A DNA stretch of 61,495 bases from a beta proteobacterium L13. Lineage in GTDB: Bacteria > Pseudomonadota > Gammaproteobacteria > Burkholderiales > Chromobacteriaceae. Shown piece by piece: positions 26,935 through 35,446 of the stretch (position 1 is its first letter; every line of letters starts with the position of its first letter). Under the pieces are notes generated by a model. It saw nothing but the letters and a program-made list of their open reading frames with translations, was not told where the DNA came from and made no database searches. The translations under genes and the position numbers were made by a program. The stretch spans positions 1-61,495 of the forward strand of contig AMYZ01000023.1 of assembly GCA_000335715.1 (NCBI GenBank), read 5' to 3'.

Positions 26935-27705
26935 TCAGCGGCGCGGCGGGAAGTCGGCTTCGGACAGCAAGTCGGTGCCGCACTCCAGCTTCTCGAACCA
27001 GTCGAGGAAGCGCTTCACCATGTCCTTGCCTTTGTACGAGGCGCCGTGCTGCGGCACAATCCACTCCACGTCCATCTGCCGCACCATGTTTACCCACAGG
27101 CGGGCGGCGCGGTTATTGCTCATGTAACGGCGGTGAAAGCCGGACATATGGTGGTCCACCAGATGGCGGTCGAAATCTTCTACCGGCTGCGCGGCGCTGA
27201 TGCCGTCCATCAGCGAGGCGCCGATGTCACCGGAAAACAGGATCTTGCTGATGGGGTCATATACCTGGAAAAAGCCCACGGTGTGCAGGTAGTGCGCAGG
27301 GACGATTTCCAGCCGCGTGCGGCCCAGCGGCAGCGTCATGCCGCGCGCCGGGATCGGGATCAGCCGCCCTTCGGTGGCGCCTTTTACGCAGAAGTGCGGG
27401 ATGAAGCGCGTCCATTCCTGCGCGATCACGATCTGGGCATCGGTGATCAACAGCCAGCCATTGGCCGAGGCAATGATGTCCGGGTCCTGGTGCGAGGCGA
27501 AAATATAGCGGGTATGCGAGGGCAGAAAGTGCTCGGCCATCTCGGCCAGCAGGTGCTTGTAGGTCAGGTTGCCGCCCGGGTCCAGCAGCATGCCGTCGCC
27601 ATCATGCACAATGGCAAACTGGTTGGACTGGATGCCCTCACCCTGAACCAGGTCGGTAAAGGCGATGCATTTATGGTTGCCGTCGTTGTAGAGAACCTGT
27701 GCCAT
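26935..27705 (-). CDS. ODP-type diiron metallo-beta-lactamase-fold protein
   Basis: 256 residues with the metallo-beta-lactamase fold of flavodiiron proteins but no flavodoxin domain. Metal ligands appear as His72-x-Asp74-x-Asp76 (SHQDPDI), His138 (VPAHYLHT), Asp160 (FSGDIG) and His220 (VPQHGASY). This matches oxygen-binding diiron proteins (ODP), which bind O2 and in Treponema feed chemotaxis. First gene of a six-gene operon with GTPase and roadblock proteins. An FNR/ANR-type palindrome and -10 box lie upstream, tying expression to oxygen. It is the likely input sensor of the operon. Confidence 0.82.
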   Translation of the reverse strand: MAQVLYNDGNHKCIAFTDLVQGEGIQSNQFAIVHDGDGMLLDPGGNLTYKHLLAEMAEHFLPSHTRYIFASHQDPDIIASANGWLLITDAQIVIAQEWTRFIPHFCVKGATEGRLIPIPARGMTLPLGRTRLEIVPAHYLHTVGFFQVYDPISKILFSGDIGASLMDGISAAQPVEDFDRHLVDHHMSGFHRRYMSNNRAARLWVNMVRQMDVEWIVPQHGASYKGKDMVKRFLDWFEKLECGTDLLSEADFPPRR

Positions 27706-27743
27706 AACGCTTGCGAGCCACCTGCTCGGTGCAGACCGGATAG

Positions 27744-27792
27744 ACCCGAAAGATTAGCCAGCCTAATACAAGCGGGTATTGACTCGGGTCAA
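27744..27792 (-). promoter_or_regulatory. FNR/ANR-type promoter of the ODP-GTPase operon
   Basis: TTGACTCGGGTCAA (27779-27792) is a perfect TTGAC-N4-GTCAA palindrome of the CRP/FNR class. If it is centred at -41.5, transcription would start at 27744, and the minus strand then has TAATCT (27756-27751) exactly at the -10 position. This is the standard class II activation layout, 39 bases before the ATG. Spacing and symmetry fit together; the regulator (FNR, ANR or a DNR-like protein) is inferred. Confidence 0.68.
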
Positions 27793-27842
27793 ACAGCAGG
27801 CAATGCCCGTAACGGTGCGGGTAACAACCTAGGTCAGCATGC

Positions 27843-27877
27843 AAAAACGCCCCGTCGTGCCTGGCACGAACGGGGCG
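27843..27877 (-). terminator. Terminator of the pnt operon
   Basis: CGCCCCGT-CGTGC pairs with GCACGA-ACGGGGCG across a 3-base loop with one bulged A; AAAAA at 27843-27847 gives the minus-strand U-tract. It is followed, toward pntB, by one copy of the dispersed 10-mer (27890). Confidence 0.75.
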
Positions 27878-27901
27878 CTGTGTTGCAAGGTTGGCCGCAG
27901 C

Positions 27902-29272
27902 TTAGTGCGACACCGCCTTCAGCATATCTTCCACCACTTTCTTGGCGTCGCCAAACACCATCATGGTCTTGTCCATGTAGAACAGCTCGTTGTCCAGGCC
28001 GGCGTAGCCCACGCTCATCGAACGCTTCACCACGATAACGGTACGCGCCTTGTGCGCTTCCAGGATAGGCATGCCGTAGATCGGGCTTTGCTTGTCCTTC
28101 TGCGCGGCCGGGTTCACCACATCGTTGGCGCCAATCACCAGTACCACGTCGGTGTTGGAGAAGTCGGAGTTGATCTCTTCCATCTCCTGCACCTGCTCGT
28201 ACGGCACTTCGGCTTCGGCCAGCAGCACGTTCATGTGGCCTGGCATACGGCCCGCCACCGGGTGGATGGCGTAGCGTACGTTCACGCCCTTCTGGTGCAG
28301 CAGCTCGGCAAACTCCTGCAGCGCGTGCTGGGCGCGCGATACGGCCAGGCCGTAGCCCGGCACGATGATCACGCTGTCGGCGTTGCTCATCAGGAAGGTG
28401 GCGTCTTCGGCGGAGCCAGACTTGTAGTTCTTCGGCCCGCTGTCGGCGCTGCCGCCGCCACCGGCTTCGGCACCAAAGCCGCCCAGCAGCACGCTGACGA
28501 TGGAACGGTTCATCGCCTTGCACATGATGTAGGACAGGATGGCACCGGACGAGCCCACGCAGGCGCCGGCAATGATCAGCACCGGGTTATTCAGCGTAAA
28601 GCCGATACCCGCTGCCGCCCAGCCGGAGTAGCTGTTCAGCATGGACACCACCACCGGCATGTCGGCACCGCCGATCGGGATGATCAGCGTCACGCCCAAC
28701 ACCAGTGCAATGGCCACCATCATCAGGAAGGCGCCGTGGCTATCGGTAAGGAAGTACGCCACGCCAAAGCCCACCATCGCCAGTGCCAGCACCAGGTTCA
28801 GCAAATGTTGGCCGCTGAAGTTCACGGCCTTGGCGCCGAACTTGCCGGACAGCTTGCCGTAAGCCACCACCGAGGCGGTGAAGGTAATGGCACCGATGAA
28901 AGCACCGATGAACAGCTCGATCTTCTGCACGCCGGTGTGCTCGACACCCGTGTGGAAAATGGCGGCCACGGCGATCAGCACCGCCGACAGGCCCACCAGC
29001 GAGTGCATGGCGGCTACCAGCTCGGGCATGCCGGTCATCTCGACGGTTTTGGCCTTGTACGCGCCAATGGCGCCACCGGCCACGATGGCACCGACAATCA
29101 GCGCCAGCACCGGCTTGTCCATGATCATGAAGGTGGTGGCCACGGCAATCAGCATGCCGATAATGCCGTAGCGGTTACCCTGAATCGCCGTGGTAGGCGA
29201 GGACAGGCCTTTCAGTGCCAGGATGAACAGCACGGCTGCCACCAGGTAAAGTACTGCGGATACGTTCTCCAT
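27902..29272 (-). CDS. pntB: NAD(P) transhydrogenase beta subunit
   Basis: 456 residues. PntB forms the NADP(H)-binding domain III plus most of the membrane domain of the proton-translocating transhydrogenase, which reduces NADP+ with NADH using the proton gradient. About nine hydrophobic helices fill residues 1-265. The C-terminal domain has VIIVPGYGLAVSRAQHALQE, HPVAGRMPGHMNVLLAEA and IVVKRSMSVGYAGLDNELF, all PntB signatures. Last of three tightly spaced genes (pntAA, pntAB, pntB), with a terminator downstream. Confidence 0.95.
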   Translation of the reverse strand: MENVSAVLYLVAAVLFILALKGLSSPTTAIQGNRYGIIGMLIAVATTFMIMDKPVLALIVGAIVAGGAIGAYKAKTVEMTGMPELVAAMHSLVGLSAVLIAVAAIFHTGVEHTGVQKIELFIGAFIGAITFTASVVAYGKLSGKFGAKAVNFSGQHLLNLVLALAMVGFGVAYFLTDSHGAFLMMVAIALVLGVTLIIPIGGADMPVVVSMLNSYSGWAAAGIGFTLNNPVLIIAGACVGSSGAILSYIMCKAMNRSIVSVLLGGFGAEAGGGGSADSGPKNYKSGSAEDATFLMSNADSVIIVPGYGLAVSRAQHALQEFAELLHQKGVNVRYAIHPVAGRMPGHMNVLLAEAEVPYEQVQEMEEINSDFSNTDVVLVIGANDVVNPAAQKDKQSPIYGMPILEAHKARTVIVVKRSMSVGYAGLDNELFYMDKTMMVFGDAKKVVEDMLKAVSH

Positions 29273-29284
29273 CTGCTGTGCCCC

Positions 29285-29581
29285 TTACTTTTTCTTCTTC
29301 TTGAACATGTCGAGCATGCGCTGGGTGACCATGAAGCCACCGAAGATGTTGATACTGGCCAGGAAGATACCGATGGTGCCCAGCACCGACGTGACGGTGA
29401 TCTGGCTGCCATGGATATCCACCACCTGCAGCATGGCGCCCACGATGATGATGCCGGAAATGGCATTGGTTACCGCCATCAGCGGGGTATGCAGGGCCGG
29501 GGTAACGTTCCACACCACGTGGTAGCCCACGAACACGGCCAGAACGAAGATGGTGAAGCTGGAGATAAACGGGTCAACCAT
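29285..29581 (-). CDS. pntAB: NAD(P) transhydrogenase alpha subunit part 2
   Basis: 98-residue membrane protein with three or four helices ([57 protein letters not shown]). It is the membrane part that in E. coli is fused to PntA and here is a separate polypeptide, as in many alpha- and betaproteobacteria. 11 bases separate it from pntAA and 12 from pntB. Confidence 0.93.
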   Translation of the reverse strand: MVDPFISSFTIFVLAVFVGYHVVWNVTPALHTPLMAVTNAISGIIIVGAMLQVVDIHGSQITVTSVLGTIGIFLASINIFGGFMVTQRMLDMFKKKKK

Positions 29582-29592
29582 GATGGGTCCTC

Positions 29593-30714
29593 CTAGTTGG
29601 CCGCGGGGAAGCGCACCTGGCCGTCGTGCGTCACCAGGGTGGCCGCCAGCAGGTCGTCTTCCAGATTAAGGTTGAAGCCTTCCTTGCCGAGCATCAGCGA
29701 CAGGAAGGTGAGCAGGTTTTTGGCGTACAGGCTGGAGGCATCGGCCGCCAGCAGGCCCGGCAGGTTGTACAGGCCCACCACGGTCACGCCGTTATCGGTG
29801 CGGTGCACTTCGCCCGGTACGGTCAGCTCACAGTTGCCACCGGCTTCGGCAGCAATGTCGATAATCACGCTGCCCGGCTTCATGGCGGCCACGATATCGC
29901 GGCTGATCAGCGTCGGTGCCTTCTTGCCCGGAATCAGCGCGGTGGTGATGATGATGTCGGCCTGGCGCGCGTGCTTGGCCACCAGCTCGGCCTGACGGCG
30001 CTTGTAGTCGTCCGACATTTCCTTGGCGTACACACCGTCGTTGGCTTTCTTCTCTTCCTCGCTCATCGGTACTTCGATGAACTTGCCGCCCAGGCTTTCC
30101 ACCTGTTCTTTGGTAGACGGGCGCACGTCGGTCGCCTCTACTACCGCCCCCAGGCGCTTGGCCGTGGCAATGGCCTGCAAGCCGGCCACCCCCACCCCCA
30201 TGATCAGCACGCGAGCCGGCTTCACGGTACCGGCCGCGGTCATCAGCATGGGCATGAAGCGCGGGTAGTAATGCGTGGCCAGCAGCACGGCACGGTAGCC
30301 GGCAATGTTGTTCTGGCTGGACAGCACGTCCATGCTCTGCGCCCGCGTGGTACGCGGCAGCAGCTCCATGGCAAAGGCCGACACCTTGCGCGCAGCCAGC
30401 TGCGGGAAGGTGGTGTTCTGGAACGGTGCCAGCTGGCCGATCAGCACCGCGCCCTCTTTCAGCTCGGCAATGGCGTCTTCCGCCAGCGGGCGCACAGTGA
30501 GCACAATGTCGCCCTGTGCCAGTACCGCAGCGCGCGATCCGGCCAGGGTGGCACCGGCTTCGGCATACGCCGCGTCCGGCACGGCGGCCATAGTGCCCGC
30601 CCCCGCCTCTACCACCACGGCATGGCCCATGGCGACGAGCTTTTTAACCGTTTCCGGTGTCGCGGCCACGCGGCTTTCACCTGCCAGCCTTTCGGCTGGA
30701 ATAGCGATTTGCAT
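29593..30714 (-). CDS. pntAA: NAD(P) transhydrogenase alpha subunit part 1
   Basis: 373-residue soluble NAD(H)-binding domain I. Alanine-dehydrogenase/PNT signatures: [23 protein letters not shown] at the start, [10 protein letters not shown], and the Rossmann motif [31 protein letters not shown]. The ATG at 30714 begins the conserved domain and has AGGAAG upstream; the in-frame extension to 30879 is not conserved. Head of the pntAA-pntAB-pntB operon, which supplies NADPH. Its promoter must lie in the AT-rich DNA to the right. Confidence 0.95.
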   Translation of the reverse strand: MQIAIPAERLAGESRVAATPETVKKLVAMGHAVVVEAGAGTMAAVPDAAYAEAGATLAGSRAAVLAQGDIVLTVRPLAEDAIAELKEGAVLIGQLAPFQNTTFPQLAARKVSAFAMELLPRTTRAQSMDVLSSQNNIAGYRAVLLATHYYPRFMPMLMTAAGTVKPARVLIMGVGVAGLQAIATAKRLGAVVEATDVRPSTKEQVESLGGKFIEVPMSEEEKKANDGVYAKEMSDDYKRRQAELVAKHARQADIIITTALIPGKKAPTLISRDIVAAMKPGSVIIDIAAEAGGNCELTVPGEVHRTDNGVTVVGLYNLPGLLAADASSLYAKNLLTFLSLMLGKEGFNLNLEDDLLAATLVTHDGQVRFPAAN

Positions 30715-31267
30715 GGTCTTCCTTTCTGCAAATAGATGAATGACAAATAAAAAATCTAAAGATAGCGAACGCCCGTGCGAGGCTTTATTTCGAACGAGCG
30801 TTTGAATTCTTACTACATCACGACTTTTGATTTGGCGCAATGCTTTTACAAAAAAGCGACATGCCAAACGCGCTGCCACTGCACCAATGTCGTGCCATTG
30901 CTGTCATGAATACTGTCAGACAACAACTTAATCAACTGATTTGAAATGAGCTTTTAACATTTGTTGCATATGGCGCGGCCAACTGTGGCGTGCATTGCAC
31001 GTTGCTGCGCTGCGACATTGCCATGGCCAGGGGAGGCACACACGCACCAGCATGGCGAAAAGACGCAGCGAATCAGCATATTGCGCCGCAACATATGCAC
31101 TACAGTAGACAATCTTGTCCGACACTTTGTAAAGAAGGGTTTACGCTTAAGGGGTAATCCCTGTATCAAATGCAGCTAATTACTTACCGTATCAGGCAAT
31201 TTCTGCATTATGACGACAGTTTTGTAACGCACCCCGTTACGCTTTTTTCATGAAATGGAGCAAAAGC
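30715..31267. other. Long AT-richer intergenic region between pntAA and ugpQ
   Basis: 553 bases with no supported gene; short open frames exist on both strands but have no ribosome-binding sites or recognisable product. It must hold the divergent promoters of pntAA and ugpQ. AATGCAG (31168-31174) and CTGCATT (31203-31209) could pair in the ugpQ leader, just before a second hairpin with a T-run. Confidence 0.5.
31224..31248 (+). terminator. Terminator-like hairpin just upstream of ugpQ
   Basis: GTAACG (31224-31229), loop, CGTTAC (31235-31240), then GC and six T (31243-31248). It is followed within 7 bases by the ribosome-binding site of the diesterase gene. On the plus strand it looks like an intrinsic terminator or attenuator in the leader rather than at a gene end. 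Confidence 0.5.
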
Positions 31268-32002
31268 ATGCACTGGCCATATCCACTAGGCTTTGCCCAC
31301 CGCCTGGGGGGCGCGCTGGCACCGGAAAACACGCTGGCGGGGTTGCTGCTGGCCCATAGGCTGGGCGTCAACGGGGTGGAGTGTGATGTGCAGCTCAGTG
31401 CAGATGGCAAGGCGGTAATCGTGCACGACCACGCGCTGGAGCGCACCACCACCGGCAGCGGCGATGTGGCGGGGCAAACCATCGCCCAGCTGCAAACGCT
31501 GGATGCAGGGCGTTACCACCATCTGGCCTTTGCCGGCGAGCCCTTACCCACACTGGCTGCCCTGGCAACAAAAAGCCGCAAGCTGGGCATGGCGGTAAAC
31601 CTGGAGCTGAAACCGGCACGCGAGCCCGCCGCCATGGCCCGCGTCTGCGTGGCCGAAATCCAGGCGCTATGGCAGGGTGCGGCGCTGCCGCCGCTGCTAT
31701 CGTCGTTCGATACGGCCGCGCTAGCCGCGGCACAGTTGGCCGCACCGCAGCTACCCCGCGCCCTGCTGCTGGACAGCTTGTCGGAAGACAGCGTGGCTCA
31801 GGCCCGGGCACTGGGCTGCAGCGCCATACACGTGCATTACCGGGCGCTGGACGAAACCAGCGTGCAGGCCCTGCACCAGGCCGGGCTGGCCGTGATGGCG
31901 TGGACGGTGAACCAGCTGGAAGACATGCAAAGGCTGCGCCACTGGGGGGTGAACATGCTGTGCACCGACCGGCCAGACCGGCTTGACCCCAGCTGGCTAT
32001 AA
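31268..32002 (+). CDS. ugpQ: Glycerophosphodiester phosphodiesterase (UgpQ-like)
   Basis: 244 residues. Hydrolyses glycerophosphodiesters from phospholipid turnover to glycerol-3-phosphate and an alcohol. Catalytic and metal residues of the GDPD TIM-barrel family are visible: His11-Arg12, Glu38 and Asp40 (VECDVQLSADG), and His53 (VIVHDHALERTT). No signal peptide, so cytoplasmic like UgpQ. The ATG at 31268 is preferred because a TGGAG site precedes it by 8 bases; an ATG at 31250 is also in frame. No transporter gene accompanies it. Confidence 0.9.
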   Translation: MHWPYPLGFAHRLGGALAPENTLAGLLLAHRLGVNGVECDVQLSADGKAVIVHDHALERTTTGSGDVAGQTIAQLQTLDAGRYHHLAFAGEPLPTLAALATKSRKLGMAVNLELKPAREPAAMARVCVAEIQALWQGAALPPLLSSFDTAALAAAQLAAPQLPRALLLDSLSEDSVAQARALGCSAIHVHYRALDETSVQALHQAGLAVMAWTVNQLEDMQRLRHWGVNMLCTDRPDRLDPSWL

Positions 32003-32049
32003 ACCGGACATCAGCACAGCCGCAGGCGCATCAGTGCCCTGCTGCTGAC

Positions 32050-32080
32050 AAAAAAGCCTGCTTGCGGGGCAAACAGGCTT
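32050..32080 (-). terminator. Terminator of the two binding-protein genes
   Basis: AAGCCTG (32054-32060) pairs with CAGGCTT (32074-32080), with an inner TTG/CAA stem. Six A on its left serve as the U-tract for minus-strand transcripts ending after 32113. Confidence 0.7.
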
Positions 32081-32112
32081 GGTCATCCATCAGGGCTGGC
32101 GATGGGCCCGCC

Positions 32113-32934
32113 CTACGGCCGCAAGGCACCGGCATCGTAGCCACAGCCCGGGGTACGCGCGCCAGGCATAGCGCGCTCGCAGCGGCGGCTAAGCGGTATC
32201 TGTCGGGTCGGGTCCAGCTGGCCGATAGCGCGCATACGCATAATCGCCATGGCCACATTGGCGCGGTAGGGGCCCCATGGCGACAGCCGGGAAAAGGCAA
32301 TAAAGCCGCCGTAGGATTTGGCCTGCAAAGGCATCTGGCGCACACGCAGTGCCAATGACTCGGCCGCCAGCACGCTACGGCCGTGCAATACCGGCGCAAT
32401 CACCACATCTACCCGCCCGGCCACCAGCTTGCGCATGGACTCGGCCGTATGCAGCGCCACGTCCTTTTGCAGCGAGGTATCGCTGTCGAACCGGGCAAAA
32501 TAGCGCCGCGCGTGCGTCACCCCCACGCGCAAGCCAGCTAGGTCTTCATAGCGCGCCAACGGGCGACGGTCATTGCTGCGCATGAAAAAGGCAATGCGCG
32601 AATCCTCTTCCAGCCCCGGCGAGAGAAAATCGATATACGCCACCCGCTCTGGCGTAGCGGCCATGCCCAGCGCCACGTCGGCCTCCCCCCTTTGCATCAG
32701 CTGCAGGCAGCGGCTAAGCGAACACTCGATGAAATGCGGCGTGGCATCCAGCTGCTCGGCCAGCAGCCGCAAAATGTGCGCGTAGGGCCCTTGCGCCTCG
32801 CCATTGGCATCGATCGTTTTCCACGGCGGCATCACGCTAAAGGCAATATTCAGCACGGCAGGCTGTGCTGCCAGTACGGGCATGGCACAGCCTGCGGCCA
32901 ACATCAGGGCCAGTAATCGGTAGCGCAGCTTCAC
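32113..32934 (-). CDS. Periplasmic solute-binding-like protein (SBP_bac_3 family)
   Basis: 273 residues with a signal peptide (ending near PVLAAQP, residue 22-25). The body is typical of family 3 amino-acid-type binding proteins: AFSVMPPWKTIDANGEAQGPYAHILRLLAEQL, GEADVALGMAATPERVAYIDFLSPGLEE and LAGLRVGVTHARRY. GTG start overlapping the upstream stop (GTGA). It is the second of two divergent paralogues with no permease or ATPase gene nearby, so the pair may be stand-alone sensors or orphan binding proteins. Confidence 0.8.
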   Translation of the reverse strand: MKLRYRLLALMLAAGCAMPVLAAQPAVLNIAFSVMPPWKTIDANGEAQGPYAHILRLLAEQLDATPHFIECSLSRCLQLMQRGEADVALGMAATPERVAYIDFLSPGLEEDSRIAFFMRSNDRRPLARYEDLAGLRVGVTHARRYFARFDSDTSLQKDVALHTAESMRKLVAGRVDVVIAPVLHGRSVLAAESLALRVRQMPLQAKSYGGFIAFSRLSPWGPYRANVAMAIMRMRAIGQLDPTRQIPLSRRCERAMPGARTPGCGYDAGALRP

Positions 32935-33713
32935 GGTAACGGCCTTATTGCCATGCTGGCATCGGCCTTGGCCAGCAGGCGGCGGATCGTGCCGTCTTTC
33001 ACCATCGCGGCCAACTGCTGCGACAGCACGCCCTGCAGCTGCTGGGCCACCACCGAACGGCGCGAGATGGCAATGCGCCGTGGCTCGCCAAACTCGAACG
33101 ACACCCGGGCCTGACGGTACAGCCCGCGATAACGCGACTCGCGCAGCTCGCCCTGCGCCTGCAAAGCATTGATCAGCAGCACATCAAAACGCTTGGCCAG
33201 CAGCTTGCGCAGCGCCATGTCTATGGTGGGGGCCGCATCGCGGCGTATACGGTTATCGGCGTCAAACTGCGGGAAGTAGTGCACCCCCTCGACCACCCCC
33301 ACGCGCAGGGGCAGCAGGTCTTCATAGCGCTGCAGCACACGCGGGTCGTTACTGCGCTGCAAGACCACGGTGCGGCTGCTGGGGGCAAACGGCGGGTCGA
33401 GAAACTGCAGGTAGGCATCGCGATCCGGGCCGCCCTTCACCCCGATAGTAATATCCGCGCTGCCGGTTTCCATCATGGCCAGTACGCGCTTGAGCGGCAC
33501 CTGCTCGATTTCCAGCACCAGCTGGCTACGGCGAGCCAGCTCGCGGATGATGTCCACGTAAGCCCCGGCAGGCCGGCCGGCGGCATCCAGCATTTTGTAG
33601 GGTTCTGCCGTATTGAAGGCAAACACCAAACGCTGGGCATGCGCCGGCATGCTCAGGCACATGCCCAGCCAAAATGGCAGGCCTAGCCGCCGCGCCAAAG
33701 GCAGAAACGGCAT
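32931..33713 (-). CDS. Periplasmic solute-binding-like protein (SBP_bac_3 family), paralogue
   Basis: 260 residues. Signal peptide to about residue 26 (LSMPAHAQ). The body parallels the next gene: FNTAEPYKMLDAAGRPAGAYVDIIRELARRS, GSADITIGVKGGPDRDAYLQFLDPPF and LLPLRVGVVEGVHYFPQFDADN. The two overlap by 4 bases and look like an old tandem duplication. As no ABC transporter genes are present, transport is uncertain; some such proteins act as periplasmic sensors. Confidence 0.8.
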   Translation of the reverse strand: MPFLPLARRLGLPFWLGMCLSMPAHAQRLVFAFNTAEPYKMLDAAGRPAGAYVDIIRELARRSQLVLEIEQVPLKRVLAMMETGSADITIGVKGGPDRDAYLQFLDPPFAPSSRTVVLQRSNDPRVLQRYEDLLPLRVGVVEGVHYFPQFDADNRIRRDAAPTIDMALRKLLAKRFDVLLINALQAQGELRESRYRGLYRQARVSFEFGEPRRIAISRRSVVAQQLQGVLSQQLAAMVKDGTIRRLLAKADASMAIRPLP

Positions 33714-33891
33714 CTTAATGCAGCCAGTGCCAGCAGCAGGTGCCGCAAGCTGGAAAGATTTTTAGCATGACATGCCAATAGTAATGTTTTAAAAATATGA
33801 TATTAATTTTATACCATTACATTTTAGCAATAATTGCCATGATGCCAATACAGGTATCAAGGCTACCCTGCCAGGCTGGGTAGCCCCGGTC

Positions 33892-35244
33892 TTACTTGCC
33901 AATGCAAAAACGGCTAAAGATCACGCCCAGCAAATCGTCCGGGGTGAACTTGCCGGTGATTTCCGACAGGCTGTTCTGCGCCATGCGCAGCTCTTCGGCA
34001 AAGATTTCCACCATCTGCCAGTCGGCCTCGGCCAGGCCCAGGTGGTCGGCGGCGCGGGCGATGGCATCCAGGTGGCGTTCGCGCGCCAGGAATACGCCTT
34101 CGCTGTCGCCGCTGTAGCCAATCATCTCCAGCAGCAGTGCGCGCAGGTCGTCCACACCGGCGTGGGTACGCGCCGACAGATGCACCACCGGGTGGCCGTC
34201 TTGCTCGCTGCGGCCAACCTGGCCGCCAGATAGATCCACCTTGTTGAACACGTGCACGCGCGGCAGGCGCGGCGGCAGCTTGGCCAGAATGGCGTGCACC
34301 TCTGGCACCAGGCCATCGCGGCTATCGGCCAGCACCAGCGCCACGTCGGCGCGCTCTACCGCCTGCCAGGTGCGCTCGATGCCGATTTTCTCTACCACGT
34401 CGTTGGTATCGCGCAGGCCGGCGGTATCGATGATGTGCACCGGTACGCCGTCGATCACGATTTCCTCGCGCACGGTGTCGCGCGTGGTGCCGGCAATATC
34501 GGTGACGATGGCGATGTCGTCGCCGGCCAGCGCGTTCATCAGGCTGGACTTGCCCACGTTAGGCTGGCCCACCAGCACCACGTGCATGCCCTCGCGCAGC
34601 AGCGCACCCTGCTTGGCGGTGGCCTGTACTTTTTGCAGTTGGCCGCGCAGGCGGCGCAGGCGCCCTACCGCGTCGGCTTTTTCCAGAAAGTCGATGTCTT
34701 CTTCGGGGAAGTCCAGCGTGGCCTCTACCAGCATGCGCAGGTTGATCAGCTCGTCCACCAGGGTGTGAATCTCGTGCGAGAAGGCTCCTTTCAGCGATTT
34801 CAGCGCGCTCTTGGCAGCGCTTTCGCTGGCGGCGTCGATCAGGTCGGCCACGCTCTCGGCTTGCGCCAGGTCCAGCTTGTCGTTCAGGAAGGCGCGCTTG
34901 GTGAACTCGCCCGGCTCGGCCAGACGGGCACCCAGCTGCAGGCAGCGGCTCACCAGCATCTTCATCACCACCGGGCCACCGTGGCCCTGCAGCTCGATCA
35001 CGTCTTCGCCGGTAAAGCTGTTGGGGCCGGGGAAGTACAGCAGCAGGCCGTTGTCGATGGCGCTGCCATCGGCATCGTAAAAATCGGTATAGGTGGCGTA
35101 GCGCGGCTTGGGCGTTTTACCGCCGCTGATGGCCTGGGCAAAGGGCAGCAGGTCGCGGCCGGAAACGCGCACCACCCCCACGCCGCCGCGGCCGGGGGCG
35201 GTGGCAATGGCGCAGATGGTGCTGGGGGTGTAGCTGAAGCTCAT
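33892..35244 (-). CDS. mnmE: tRNA modification GTPase MnmE
   Basis: 450 residues, the normal length. With MnmG it makes 5-carboxymethylaminomethyluridine at the tRNA wobble position. The N-terminal tetrahydrofolate-binding domain starts [21 protein letters not shown]. The central G domain has [28 protein letters not shown] and NKVD. The C-terminus ends in the catalytic FCIGK motif. The ATG at 35244 starts the conserved domain; a longer frame to 35292 adds unrelated residues. It lies downstream of yidC as in many proteobacteria. Confidence 0.97.
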   Translation of the reverse strand: MSFSYTPSTICAIATAPGRGGVGVVRVSGRDLLPFAQAISGGKTPKPRYATYTDFYDADGSAIDNGLLLYFPGPNSFTGEDVIELQGHGGPVVMKMLVSRCLQLGARLAEPGEFTKRAFLNDKLDLAQAESVADLIDAASESAAKSALKSLKGAFSHEIHTLVDELINLRMLVEATLDFPEEDIDFLEKADAVGRLRRLRGQLQKVQATAKQGALLREGMHVVLVGQPNVGKSSLMNALAGDDIAIVTDIAGTTRDTVREEIVIDGVPVHIIDTAGLRDTNDVVEKIGIERTWQAVERADVALVLADSRDGLVPEVHAILAKLPPRLPRVHVFNKVDLSGGQVGRSEQDGHPVVHLSARTHAGVDDLRALLLEMIGYSGDSEGVFLARERHLDAIARAADHLGLAEADWQMVEIFAEELRMAQNSLSEITGKFTPDDLLGVIFSRFCIGK

Positions 35245-35266
35245 GGGATTTCCTTCAATTCTGGGG

Positions 35267-35353
35267 CCACGAAAACCACGAAAAGACACCAAAAAACAGC
35301 CCGTCAGGCAGACCCTGACAGACGGCTTTCGTGTTCTTTCGTGGGGTTCGTGG
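35267..35353. repeat. Imperfect inverted repeat between mnmE and yidC
   Basis: CCACGAA-rich left arm (from 35267) and TTCGTGG-rich right arm (to 35353) are nearly complementary over about 35 bases, around an inner GTCAGG/CCCTGAC stem. Folded RNA from either strand would form one long hairpin. It may be a palindromic repeat element; only one copy is in this window. Confidence 0.55.
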
Positions 35354-35390
35354 CAATAAGCATATTAGTCCGGTTGGTCACGCAGGCAGC

Positions 35391-35416
35391 AAAAAGCCCG
35401 GCCAAAAGGCCGGGCT
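35391..35416 (-). terminator. Terminator of the rpmH-rnpA-yidD-yidC transcript
   Basis: AGCCCGGCC (35395-35403), loop AAAA, GGCCGGGCT (35408-35416), with A-run at 35391-35395 giving U residues on the minus strand. It lies 30 bases beyond the yidC stop, indicating that mnmE is transcribed separately. Confidence 0.8.
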
Positions 35417-35446
35417 GTGATTCTACCGTACAAGGTTGGCCGCAGA

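Noticed and set aside
30928-31179. Short open frames between pntAA and ugpQ
   Set aside because: No ribosome-binding site, no similarity to a known small protein, and overlapping frames on both strands look equally open.
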